Source: JAOZHU01 sp964506435
GTDB lineage: Archaea; Thermoproteota; Bathyarchaeia; Bathyarchaeales; Bathycorpusculaceae
DNA length: 64,000 nt
Reading direction: 5' to 3'
Assembly (NCBI GenBank): GCA_964506435.1
Contig: CAZDLK010000001.1
Span: forward strand, 99,174-163,173
Shown: positions 26,427-34,977 of the stretch, piece after piece
Layout: every line of letters starts with the position of its first letter
How positions within the stretch are numbered: the first letter of the stretch is position 1
Position numbers and translations under genes: made by a program
Notes under the pieces: model-generated
Told to the model about the DNA's origin: nothing
Seen by the model: only the letters and a program-made list of their open reading frames with translations
Database searches by the model: none

Positions 26427-28019
26427 TCAACGCAGCATCTTCGAAACGTACACGCCATCACGCTCATAACCGAAACGCGCATAATACCGCTTAGTACCCA
26501 ACGCACTAATAACCAAAAGCTTCTCCACATCATACTCTTCACGCGCCACACGCTCCGCTTCGCCCAACAAAACCGCGCCAAAACCCCTATGCTGCCACGC
26601 CTTAGCCAAATGCTTACCAACAGGCACCAACGGACCATAAACATGCAACTCCCGCACAATAGCCGAACGCGCAGCTTTAATTTCTGGCCTGTGCGCTTTA
26701 GCTGAAGGCACACGCAAACGCAAATACCCCACAAGAACACCGGCATCAGCATCTTCAACGGAAAGGAAAACCTCCGTGCCCTCAGACGCAGCGTAACGCG
26801 CAGTGAAAATTTGCACCGTATCCAAGTTAGGCTTCACTCCGTCAACCAACATGCGATGACCAACCTCCCTGCAACGAATACAGTTGCACCGTTCGCCATG
26901 CTCGGCTAGTTCCCGCTGCACCAGTTGACGCAAATTACTCTTGTCCACACCAGCCACAATTAACCCAGCAGGAATGTCGCGTTGCACGCGCATCACGCGC
27001 ACCCACACAGGAAGCTCTTTCTTGACTTCAGCAATCAATGCTGCTGCTTCCTGAGTTGAGTAAGGCTTGTAACTGCCTGCACGATACCATGCATGCGCTC
27101 GTGTGCCGTCCAGCACTAAACACGGGTAAATCTTCACCATGTCAGGCTTGAATCTGGCATCTGTAAAAACTTGGCGAAAAGCCTCCAAATCTTTAACGCG
27201 ATTTGAACCAGGCATTCCCGGCATCAAATGGTAAACCACCTTCAAGCCCGCATCTTTAGCGATGCGCGTAGCTTCCGCAACATCAGCAACCGAATGCGTT
27301 CTACCCACTAAACGGTAAATCTCGTCATCAGGGTTCTGAACGCCAAGCTCCACGCGAGTCACACCCATGCTGAGCACAGCGTCAACGTGCGGTTCCTTCG
27401 CCCAGTCAGGCCTAGTCTCAACAGTTATGCCCACGTTGCGGATTCGGCTCTTCTCCGCATTCGCTTTCGCTTCCTCAAGCGTTGCCGACTGCTTACCCGT
27501 AACCGCATCTAAACAGCGCTGAACAAACCATGTTTGATACTCTAGCGGTGTGGAAGGAAAAGTTCCACCCATCAGGATAAGCTCGATTTTGTCCACGCGA
27601 TGCCCAATCGCCGCAAGCTGTTCCATGCGGCTTTTAACCTGCAAGTACGGGTCATAAGCATTTTGCTGTCCGCGCATGGCTGCTGGCTCAAAACCTGTGT
27701 AGCTTTGTGGAACGCCGTGTGCTGGTCCTCCTGGGCAGTAAGCGCATGGTTCAGGTTGCGGACATGGATGCGGCTTAGTCATCACTGCTATCACGGTGAC
27801 GCCTGAAATTGTCCGTGTGGCTTTTCTGCGTAGGATAGGCAGTAGTTTGCGTTTTTCTTTCGGTTTTAATGCGGTGATTATTTCCGCGTTGGATGTTGTG
27901 CGCTCCAGTTTGTGTTTGGCGGCGATTTGGTTTTTGATGCGGTTTAAATCATCACGTGTAGGTGAAGGCAGAAGCAGTAAGGCTTCAATGATTTCTCGTG
28001 CTGCGGTGTCCGTGTTCAA
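26427..28019 (-). CDS. elp3: Elp3 tRNA uridine-34 modification enzyme (radical SAM plus acetyltransferase)
   Basis: Archaeal Elp3 makes the carboxymethyl group on wobble U34 using acetyl-CoA and a SAM radical. An N-terminal basic, tRNA-binding region covers about 1-75. The radical SAM domain holds CPQPEPCAYCPGGP near 86-99, ELILMGGTFPSTPLEYQTWFV, GVTRVELGVQN and YHLMPGMPGSN. CNCIRCRE supplies zinc ligands. The C-terminal GNAT domain (about 390-530) ends with HRGFGAVLLGEAERVA and YYARFGYERDGVYVSKML. The 530 residues are complete. It is a single gene; the acetyltransferase at 28.1 kb is a separate family. Confidence 0.97.
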   Translation of the reverse strand: MNTDTAAREIIEALLLLPSPTRDDLNRIKNQIAAKHKLERTTSNAEIITALKPKEKRKLLPILRRKATRTISGVTVIAVMTKPHPCPQPEPCAYCPGGPAHGVPQSYTGFEPAAMRGQQNAYDPYLQVKSRMEQLAAIGHRVDKIELILMGGTFPSTPLEYQTWFVQRCLDAVTGKQSATLEEAKANAEKSRIRNVGITVETRPDWAKEPHVDAVLSMGVTRVELGVQNPDDEIYRLVGRTHSVADVAEATRIAKDAGLKVVYHLMPGMPGSNRVKDLEAFRQVFTDARFKPDMVKIYPCLVLDGTRAHAWYRAGSYKPYSTQEAAALIAEVKKELPVWVRVMRVQRDIPAGLIVAGVDKSNLRQLVQRELAEHGERCNCIRCREVGHRMLVDGVKPNLDTVQIFTARYAASEGTEVFLSVEDADAGVLVGYLRLRVPSAKAHRPEIKAARSAIVRELHVYGPLVPVGKHLAKAWQHRGFGAVLLGEAERVAREEYDVEKLLVISALGTKRYYARFGYERDGVYVSKMLR

Positions 28020-28115
28020 TGTGCGTGTACCGTTTAGAATTTTGGTGAAAGTTGTAGATAAACTACGCTGACACAGGAAGGAAACCCAAGGGGCAAAGTT
28101 AAGTTGCTGCTGGGT

Positions 28116-28664
28116 TTACAGAAAAATAGCCATTCGGTATTCGTCCCTGTATTTGCCGTTGATGCATATTTCTCTGCAGAGTTTGCCTTCTACTTCAAAG
28201 CCAGCCTTCCGGTACAGGCGAACAGCTTTAGCGTTGTCAGTGTTCACGATCAAATGGACTTTTGTCAGCTTTTTCATCCTTGCAATATCAAGCATGTGGT
28301 TCAGCAGTGCTGTGCCTATGCCTAGGTTTTGGTAGTTGTCGTGCACGGTAATGCCGAGTTCAGCTTTGTGTTTGAAGACTTCCTGTGGATTAAACTTGAG
28401 CGATGCTGCGGCGATGATACGCTGCGTGTTTTTTTCTGTTGTAACTGCGGCAATTGGCAGAACTTCATCGTAGTTTATGTTGCTTGTCCAGCTTTCTATT
28501 CTTTCTCGAGTGAACGGCGGAATCAGGTTTGAAGTACTTTCCTCTGACAGCGTTGAAAACATTGCCCACAGCATTTCTGTGTCGCTTGGCTGTTCTGGGC
28601 GAAAGGTTATTTTCTCGCCGTTTTTTGCCGTGAATGTTTTCTTCCACTCTTTTGGATAAGTCAT
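28116..28664 (-). CDS. GNAT family N-acetyltransferase
   Basis: A 182-residue acetyl-CoA-dependent acetyltransferase. The acetyl-CoA loop is ELGITVHDNYQNLGIGTALLNHML near 92-115 (Q/R-x-x-G-x-G/A variant QNLGIG), followed by VHLIVNTDNAKAVRLYRKAGFEVEGKLCRE, the usual C-terminal signature. The N-terminus begins MTYPKEWKKTFTAKNGEKITFRPEQPSD, close to protein or amino-acid acetyltransferases of the RimJ/PAT kind. The substrate is unknown. It lies 96 bases upstream of elp3 on the same strand and could be co-transcribed. Confidence 0.88.
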   Translation of the reverse strand: MTYPKEWKKTFTAKNGEKITFRPEQPSDTEMLWAMFSTLSEESTSNLIPPFTRERIESWTSNINYDEVLPIAAVTTEKNTQRIIAAASLKFNPQEVFKHKAELGITVHDNYQNLGIGTALLNHMLDIARMKKLTKVHLIVNTDNAKAVRLYRKAGFEVEGKLCREICINGKYRDEYRMAIFL

Positions 28665-28804
28665 TTTTATGCCTCGGATGTTGGCGCAAACCGTTTTCTA
28701 AACATGTAACGTGTTTACACGTGGATTCTGGATAAATGTTATCTTGTTTGCTCGGTTTTTAACAGCCAAAAAACAAATATCTCTAGAACACGTTACTTGT
28801 TTTT

Positions 28805-29542
28805 GTGGGAGAATCGGCAACGAAGAAAAAAAAGAAGGAAGATCCCGCCGTCGTTGTCACTGCACCACGCAGGAGGTTTTCAGCAGAGCACTCTGCAGAT
28901 GCTAAGGAAGCGAAGCGGGTAAGGCTTAAACGGTTTTTCCATGTGCTGCCCATGCGAGTGCACAGAGGGTTCCACAATTTTGTGCTATCTTATTTTAAAA
29001 CTGTGAATCGCAAGGCAGGAAAAAGCATGAAGTTTTTGGCCATGAAGATGGAGACTTTTGAGCATGTGGACTCAGTATTCAAGGTGTTTAAATGGTTAAT
29101 TTTGCCTGTTACTTTCATCTATGTTATAGGCGCTGTTCTTCTTTTAGGGGAGAATACTTTGGATGCTGCGTTGTTAGGGATTTTGCTTTTCTTTTACAGC
29201 AACTTTTTGCCAGATCTTCCAGCGGTGTTTAGAAAAAAATATTATCCTGATGTAGCCGCTTTGAACACGAGTTTGCCGTGGTACAAGAATTATGCGCTGT
29301 TGTTGTTTGCGCCAGTGTTTCTCGGGTTGTTTCTTTGTGGAGTACGGTGGAAATGGGGGACACTTGAGACGTTTCATAACTTTAAGTCCTTGCTGGTTTA
29401 CGTGGCTTTTCTCGGTGTGATCGGTTTTCTAGTTTTCACTAGTTTTCCAATAGGGTTAGGTGAGGTAACTGAGAGTCTTTCTGTTCCGCTTTACGGGTTA
29501 GCGGGATATTTGACTCATCTGAGGGTTGACCTGTGTTTTTGA
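28805..29542 (+). CDS. Membrane protein resembling DUF457/metal-dependent hydrolase-like family
   Basis: A 245-residue protein starting at GTG 28805. The first 50 residues are strongly basic (KKKKKEDP..., RRRF, RVRLKRFF) and cytosolic in character. Four or five hydrophobic segments follow (about 98-118, 122-140, 172-190, 203-222). Between them are FLPDLPAVFRKKYYPD and, at the C-terminal end, GYLTHLRVDLCF, which resemble the D- and H-containing loops of DUF457-type membrane proteins. The exact function is not known. It is convergent with S30e. Confidence 0.6.
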   Translation: MGESATKKKKKEDPAVVVTAPRRRFSAEHSADAKEAKRVRLKRFFHVLPMRVHRGFHNFVLSYFKTVNRKAGKSMKFLAMKMETFEHVDSVFKVFKWLILPVTFIYVIGAVLLLGENTLDAALLGILLFFYSNFLPDLPAVFRKKYYPDVAALNTSLPWYKNYALLLFAPVFLGLFLCGVRWKWGTLETFHNFKSLLVYVAFLGVIGFLVFTSFPIGLGEVTESLSVPLYGLAGYLTHLRVDLCF

Positions 29543-29613
29543 CAAGGTTAAATTTAATCAGAAAGCTCTCAAATAAGCAAGCACGTATTTTTCCTCTTTC
29601 GGCAAAATAGGGT

Positions 29614-29775
29614 TTACATCCAGTTTTGGCCAGGTTTCCGCTGCAGAACCATGCGTTTCTCGTAGTTGCGTCTGCTTCTGATTTTTGGGCTTGGCTTAGT
29701 TTTTTCTGCAGCTTGGACTTTGGGAGTTTGTGACCTGACTTTTCCTGCTTTTGATAGTGAACCGTGTGTTGGCAT
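29614..29775 (-). CDS. rps30e: Small-subunit ribosomal protein eS30 (S30e)
   Basis: A 53-residue basic ribosomal protein. It begins MPTHGSLSKAGKVRSQTPK, matching the invariant HGSLxxAGKVRxQTPK start of S30e, and ends NYEKRMVLQRKPGQNWM, matching the conserved RRxYEKR and GQNW tail. GGTG a few bases before the ATG can act as ribosome site. A longer open frame on the same strand (29439-29783) overlaps it but has no resemblance to anything. Promoter candidates upstream are GGTTTAAGTG near 29813 and the TATA of repeat copy C at 29865-29873. S30e is present in eukaryotes, TACK and Asgard archaea and generally absent from Euryarchaeota, so it is a lineage marker. Confidence 0.95.
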   Translation of the reverse strand: MPTHGSLSKAGKVRSQTPKVQAAEKTKPSPKIRSRRNYEKRMVLQRKPGQNWM

Positions 29776-29836
29776 TTTTGCACCTTCCGCAGATAAAGAA
29801 TAACAGTAGCACTTAAACCTTTACCTGTCCTGTGTG

Positions 29837-29874
29837 CTAGTGCTCGGAGGAGACTATAGCCCCTCTTATATAAA
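29837..29874 (-). repeat. Promoter-like repeat, copy C (inverted partner of copy A)
   Basis: Read on the minus strand this matches copy A at 26301-26339 in about 36 of 40 aligned positions: the TTTATATAA box, then GAGGGGCTATAGTCTCCTCC and GAGCACTAG. Here it points towards S30e, which starts about 70 bases downstream of the predicted initiation region, so it may be its distal promoter. Together the copies bracket the elp3-acetyltransferase-membrane protein-S30e block in inverted orientation. Confidence 0.6.
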
Positions 29875-29911
29875 GGAACTATTTATAGGGTAGCGCAAAT
29901 TGCTGGTTTAA

Positions 29912-32900
29912 TTATGGTTTTTGGCTGGTTTTTTCTGGGATGGCTATGGTGAATTTTGCGCCTTTGCCAGGTTCGCCGTTCTCCGTGATTGTCCAGCCGT
30001 AGACGTTCATCAGTTTTCGTATTAATGGTAATCCGTGGACTGTTGGTGTTTTTATGGTGGGGTCTTCGGTGAAGAGTTTCTCTTTAGCTGCTTCGGCGAT
30101 GCCTATGCCGTCGTCTTCGTAAATTAGTGTTGTTGTGCCGTTTTTCTTTGTGAAGTGTGTTCGGATTTTGGTGACTTTTGCGCCGTGCTTCAGGGAGTTG
30201 TCGATTAAATTGTAGAATACTTGAATCACTAATGAGTCTGCTGTAACTTTGAGTCCGTCTAGTTCGTTTGACACTTGTAGTTTTTGCAGTTCTGGGAACA
30301 TGGCGGCAGCGCCGTTGAAGCAATCTTCAGCGTTTATTGGTCGAAGTTGCTCCATGCCCATTTTTTCGTAAGTTCTGCTGAATTCTAACAGGTGCTCTGC
30401 TTGCTCAACAAGTGCGTTGATTTTTTCGGTGAACGCTGTTACGTTTGCGTTGTCATTCATTCTTTTTTGGAGTAGGTAGGCTTGTCCAGCGATTGCCGTA
30501 AGCTTGTTGCGCACGTTGTGCCTAGTTAAGCCTCCGACGACACCTAATTTTTCGTTAAGCACTTCTGTTTCGTATAGGGCTGTTTCCAGCGTTTCTCTGT
30601 CTTGAACGCGTTCTGTTATGTCTCGGTAGACGACAATGAAGCCTGTAAACGCTTCTTGCTCGATGAGAGGTTCTATAGAAAGGGTTACGTTAAGTTCTAT
30701 GCCGTCTTTTCGTTTTCGTACAGTTTCAACTGTGACGCTGGCTGTTTTGGCTTTTTTGCGCAGTGCTTCTGATTCGTGTTTCAAATTGTCAGGAACAACT
30801 AAGTCAGGTAAAAATGCGTTTTGTGCTTCTTCAGCTGAAAATCCGAAAAGCGTAAGGAACGCAGGGTTGACTTCTTTAATGTGCATGCGTTCGTCGACTA
30901 GTACTATAGCCGCAGGATTCTTGGTGAACAGCAACCCAAATTTCTGCTCGTTCTCCTTGAGACGCGCATCTTGTTTCAGGCGCTCTGTGATATCGGTGAA
31001 CATAGCGGCGAATTTTCCTTTGGCTGGAGAGAAAACAGAGATGCTAAAATGCTTCGCTCCTAATTGGAAAAATGTTCCGAATTTTACAGGTTCTCCAGAT
31101 TCCGCAACTTTTGCGTAGATATCTATGTAAGGCTGATTATCTGCACCATAAAGTTCTGAGGCTCTCTTTCCGATGGCGTCTTCACGTTTTATCCCAGTAC
31201 TCACTTCATAAGCAGGGTTAACATCCAGTACAATGTAGTCTATCGCTTTGCCTTGCTTGTCATAGATTATTTCGTTAAGGGAAACGCCCTCAGCCATAGT
31301 GTAAAACAACGAATGGTATTTTTCCTCATTCGCTGCCAATTTTTCTTGAAGTTTCTTACGTTCTGTGATGTCGATTGATAAAATGAATACGCCTTCTGGA
31401 ACAGGGTTTATGCGCAGTTCAAACCAGCCTTTTTCACCTTCGGGAAACGTGAACTCGTTTTCCATACGCATGGAAACGCGGTCTCGCATGCTCCGCTGAA
31501 GTTTTGTGAAGAATAGCGTTTTTTCTATGCCTGGGTAAGTTTCCATCATGGTCTTTCCAAGCAGTTTTTCTTTTGTTGTGCGTCCATGTTTAGCGACAGC
31601 ATCATTGACGTACACGTAGCGCCAATCGTAGCTTATTATTTGGCAGCCTTCTATCATAGTGTCAAGTGTTTCGCGGAAACGCTTCTCCGAAGCCCTCAAA
31701 TGTTTCTCCATTTCCTTGCGTTCTGTGATGTCGTTGAATGTGAATAATATGTGGCGTTCGCCTTCAATCTCAATCGTATCGGCTGAGATATTCTGGGTTT
31801 TAAGGGTTCCATCTTTCCTGCGCATTATAGCTTCCTGATTGCGAACAAAGCCCTTATCTAAAAGCTCGTTTATGAGTTGCGTTCGTTTGTCAGGGTTTAC
31901 CCACATTTTCAGGTCAAGCGGAGATTTTCCGATTAATTCCTCGCGACTGTAACCTGACATGTCTATTGCAGCTTGATTAACTTCTATCTGAGCGTTATCG
32001 CGCATGCGGGTTAGCACTATTCCACTGGGGCTTTGCTTAAATGCCTTCGAAAACTTCTCTTCCGACACGTGCAAAGCTTCCTCAGCTTTCTTGCGCTCAG
32101 TAATGTCGTACACGTTTCCCACAAGGTGCGTACAGCGACCATTCGAATCAAACAGCGGCGCAACAGTAACCTCACCATACTTTTTCCCCGCAGGATAAAC
32201 CGTAACCTCCTCCCAACTCACAGATTTATTTTCACGAATTGCCTGCCGGTACTTTTTAAGAACCAGCGTCAAAGACGGTTCTGGAATGACCTCCTGAACA
32301 GCCTTACCAACAATTTGGTCCTCCCGCAAGCCAGTAGTGTCTAGAAAAGCTTGGTTAACAGAGACAAAGCGAAAACGTTTGCCCGCTTCAACCGACACAA
32401 GAAGCAGAATTTGAGGAACAGTAGCGTAAATTAAGGAAAGCATGTGCTCTCGAACTTGCAGCGCCTCCTCAATGCGCGCCTTATCTGCACGCAATTGAAG
32501 TGTACTGAAGCCGTAGCTAAAATCACTTGCCAACTCAGTTAACAAAGCCATCTCTTCATCTGAGAAAGGATCAGGTTCACTACTGTAAATGGTCAAAGCG
32601 CCAACGACTTCACCGTTTAAAGTTAAAGGCAAAGCTATATAGGAAATGTAACCTTTTTCAGCGGCTTGTTTACGCCATGACTTGGTGTTAGGGTCGGCAA
32701 GTATGTTTCTGCAAATTTGCGGTTTTCCAGTGCGGATTGCCCGCCCGGTAGGCCCTCTGCCTCCCGGCCTATCAGCCCACGTGATTTTCAGCGAATCAAT
32801 ATAATCCTTATCTAAACCCTCGTAAGCAATCACTCTAACAGACTTGCGCTTGTCATGCTCAGCGAAACCAATCCACGCTAAAGCGTAGCCACAGTCTCGG

Positions 32901-33769
32901 ACAATAATCCTGCAAACCTCCCGAGCGAAAACTGCAGAATCAGTGGCACGTATCAAGGCTTGGTTCACTCTAGAGAGTGTACGGAGAGAACGATTGAAGG
33001 CAAGGAGTTTCGCTTCAGCCATCCTACGTTCAGTAACATCTTGACAGAAAGCAATCCGTTTTCCGTTCGGCAGTGTGGCAACGTTCATGTCAACAAAAAC
33101 GGCTTTTCCTGTCTTGTGTCTCATTCTAATCTCTTGGTGAACAAGAAATGTTTTTGGTTTGGAAAAATGGTGCAGCCCGCTTGGCATGTCTTCTGGAAAA
33201 GCAAACTGCGGAATAGTCATTCCCTGAAATTGGCTAACAGAATAGCCGAGCAGGTTGGATGCCGCTTCATTAGCGTATTCAAATTTTCCCTGCGAGTCTG
33301 ACACAAGTATTGCCACAGGAGAAGTTTCAACATATATCCTGAATTTTTCCTCGCTGTCTCTCAAAGCAACTTCAGCCTTGGCAGCTCTAACCGTGCTGTT
33401 GATAGCATGGATAAGTTCGCCGTAGACTACTTCAGGCTTGCCATGCTTGTTCAGGTAATAGTCAGCTCCAAGGTTTAAGGCCTTGATAGCAATTTCCTCT
33501 CGGCTTTTACCTGTAAACATGATAAAAGGCACATTCTTGTTGCTCTTTCTCAGTTCTTCAAGCAGGTTCAAGCCGTCTTTTCCCGGCATATCATAAGCAG
33601 AAACAACAACGTCAAACGAATCCTTCGCCAGTTTTCGCAAAGCATCGTAAGCTGAAGAAGCCGTTTCAACCGCAAACTGCTTATTTATCATTAACAGTTG
33701 CTTTGTAACTTCCATGAAAACAACATCGCTGTCAACGAGCAAAATGTGCAATAAATTGTTATTTTCCAA
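29912..33769 (-). CDS. Multi-PAS/GAF histidine kinase with degenerate N-terminal receiver domain
   Basis: A soluble sensor kinase of about 1285 residues, with no membrane segment. Domains in order: receiver (about 1-120), PAS1 (140-250), GAF (275-430), PAS2 to PAS6 (about 450-1065), a His-containing dimerisation helix (GLTRHNVRNKLTAIAG near 1090) and an HATPase domain with NLIDNSLKHG and EDDGIGI near the end. The receiver has VVVSAYDMPGKDG where relatives have SDYxMPG, so the phosphate-accepting Asp is Ala (codon gct). I prefer TTG 33769 as start because AGGAGGG precedes it by about nine bases; the open frame reaches 33805. It sits next to a MEDS regulator and a REC-TrmB regulator, probably one signalling group. 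Confidence 0.9.
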   Translation of the reverse strand: MENNNLLHILLVDSDVVFMEVTKQLLMINKQFAVETASSAYDALRKLAKDSFDVVVSAYDMPGKDGLNLLEELRKSNKNVPFIMFTGKSREEIAIKALNLGADYYLNKHGKPEVVYGELIHAINSTVRAAKAEVALRDSEEKFRIYVETSPVAILVSDSQGKFEYANEAASNLLGYSVSQFQGMTIPQFAFPEDMPSGLHHFSKPKTFLVHQEIRMRHKTGKAVFVDMNVATLPNGKRIAFCQDVTERRMAEAKLLAFNRSLRTLSRVNQALIRATDSAVFAREVCRIIVRDCGYALAWIGFAEHDKRKSVRVIAYEGLDKDYIDSLKITWADRPGGRGPTGRAIRTGKPQICRNILADPNTKSWRKQAAEKGYISYIALPLTLNGEVVGALTIYSSEPDPFSDEEMALLTELASDFSYGFSTLQLRADKARIEEALQVREHMLSLIYATVPQILLLVSVEAGKRFRFVSVNQAFLDTTGLREDQIVGKAVQEVIPEPSLTLVLKKYRQAIRENKSVSWEEVTVYPAGKKYGEVTVAPLFDSNGRCTHLVGNVYDITERKKAEEALHVSEEKFSKAFKQSPSGIVLTRMRDNAQIEVNQAAIDMSGYSREELIGKSPLDLKMWVNPDKRTQLINELLDKGFVRNQEAIMRRKDGTLKTQNISADTIEIEGERHILFTFNDITERKEMEKHLRASEKRFRETLDTMIEGCQIISYDWRYVYVNDAVAKHGRTTKEKLLGKTMMETYPGIEKTLFFTKLQRSMRDRVSMRMENEFTFPEGEKGWFELRINPVPEGVFILSIDITERKKLQEKLAANEEKYHSLFYTMAEGVSLNEIIYDKQGKAIDYIVLDVNPAYEVSTGIKREDAIGKRASELYGADNQPYIDIYAKVAESGEPVKFGTFFQLGAKHFSISVFSPAKGKFAAMFTDITERLKQDARLKENEQKFGLLFTKNPAAIVLVDERMHIKEVNPAFLTLFGFSAEEAQNAFLPDLVVPDNLKHESEALRKKAKTASVTVETVRKRKDGIELNVTLSIEPLIEQEAFTGFIVVYRDITERVQDRETLETALYETEVLNEKLGVVGGLTRHNVRNKLTAIAGQAYLLQKRMNDNANVTAFTEKINALVEQAEHLLEFSRTYEKMGMEQLRPINAEDCFNGAAAMFPELQKLQVSNELDGLKVTADSLVIQVFYNLIDNSLKHGAKVTKIRTHFTKKNGTTTLIYEDDGIGIAEAAKEKLFTEDPTIKTPTVHGLPLIRKLMNVYGWTITENGEPGKGAKFTIAIPEKTSQKP

Positions 33770-33825
33770 ACAACCGCACCCTCCTTTACAATAAAGAAGA
33801 GGCAACTTGCATTTTTGAATTTCGG

Positions 33826-34626
33826 CTAAACCGCACTGGCAAGCGCTTTACCAACAAGTTCTTCAGAAATTACGTGCCCATGACTCTGGAAAACCCGCGC
33901 CGCGTCTACTTCATCAAACAAGCGCTTATTGTACAAACAAAAGCCACAAACGTCTACAGATAATTGCCTGCCCAAAGCCTCTTCATACTCCATCAATTCT
34001 CTGCTCAAGCCATTATCAACGAAAATCGCCATTTCACCAGCAGCATATATCCCTGCAAACCTCGCCTGTTTCTTCGCCTCAAGCAACCGCGTCCAATTAG
34101 TAAGAAGCGTTTTGGCTTCAGCTCTGCCCCTTTGCAGGTACCATTCAAAATTAGACGTCACCGTGAGCGCCCCAGTGGGTAAGCCGTCGAGCAGCACACC
34201 GTGCCTTTCAAGCGCCAGCATTTCAGAATCCAGTTTTTCTTCGGAGACAAAGTAAACTGCCGCGCTATTTCGCGCCAAACCTATCTTCAAGAACGGAAAA
34301 ACTACACTGCGCTTAAAATCTTCATCAGTGTACACGGCAAAGGCATGGTCACTTAATGTGAGTTGTTCAATGTAACGTAATCGGCTGTTTTCCACGGCAA
34401 TCCTGTTTCGGAAATCAGCCATTACGCTTACCAGCAATCTTCCCCTGTAGGTTAAATAGTATTTTTTTGTTTCAGGGTTAAATTCGATGAAACCTTCTAG
34501 CAGCTTAAGATGATAACGTAATTTGTCACGGTTGTCAATAAAGCCAACGCTGTTCAGCAACTGTGCAAAAGACAAGTTCTCCTTATGTAAAGAGTCCACG
34601 ATGCGCCTATTCAACTGATGAAACAT
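33826..34626 (-). CDS. Winged-helix plus MEDS-domain sensory regulator
   Basis: About 266 residues from ATG 34626 (the frame extends to 34668). The N-terminal 85 residues form a winged helix (NRRIVDSLHKENLSFAQLLNSVGF, DKLRYHLKLLEGFIEFNPETKKYYLTYRGRLL) like archaeal ArsR-type regulators. The rest is a MEDS domain, the DcmR-like sensory module of methanogens and methylotrophs: DHAFAVYTDEDFKRSVVFPFLKIGLARNSAAVYFVSEEK, then NWTRLLEAKKQARFAGIYAAGEMAIFVDNGLSRELMEYE and VDVCGFCLYNKRLF. MEDS is linked to sensing of small ligands or to kinases. It lies upstream of the histidine kinase on the same strand. Confidence 0.82.
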   Translation of the reverse strand: MFHQLNRRIVDSLHKENLSFAQLLNSVGFIDNRDKLRYHLKLLEGFIEFNPETKKYYLTYRGRLLVSVMADFRNRIAVENSRLRYIEQLTLSDHAFAVYTDEDFKRSVVFPFLKIGLARNSAAVYFVSEEKLDSEMLALERHGVLLDGLPTGALTVTSNFEWYLQRGRAEAKTLLTNWTRLLEAKKQARFAGIYAAGEMAIFVDNGLSRELMEYEEALGRQLSVDVCGFCLYNKRLFDEVDAARVFQSHGHVISEELVGKALASAV

Positions 34627-34668
34627 CGCTTTTTGAAGGTTGCTGTCCCAATTGTCGTATGCACACAA

Positions 34669-34962
34669 TGCAGATCAAAACAATAGTAAGTGAAAGCATA
34701 AATTAAGTTTTTGGTAAAAAACAATTCATCTATCCGCCACATCATCCACAACTCAAAAGAAATGCGTATGAACAAAATTCCGCCATATTCAAGGCGCGCC
34801 GTCAAAAAAAACTTTAATATAACTTCCTTTTTATTGTTATCAAGTACAGTTCTGCACAATGACTACGAACATAGTTAACGTGCACAAACAGAAATACGTA
34901 CTTCAGAAAGGGCGCAAGGGGCATCTGTCAAGCTCGCCCATGCAACAGGAAAAATATGATTC
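34669..34962. promoter_or_regulatory. Divergent promoter region between MEDS regulator and response regulator
   Basis: This AT-rich gap of about 300 bases carries the start regions of both signalling genes. TTTAATATAACTTCCTTTTT near 34811-34831 contains a TATA-like core. No open frame here resembles a protein. Shared control of the two regulators is plausible because there is only one gap between them. I see no clear palindrome. Confidence 0.4.
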
Positions 34963-34977
34963 ATGGGAGCGTCATTT

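Noticed and set aside
29439..29783. A 114-codon open frame on the minus strand
   Set aside because: It overlaps the S30e gene in another frame and extends into the convergent membrane-protein gene; it has no family resemblance, whereas S30e is unmistakable.
34611..34859. An 82-codon frame upstream of the MEDS regulator
   Set aside because: It overlaps the regulator's start in another frame and covers the AT-rich divergent promoter; no family resemblance.
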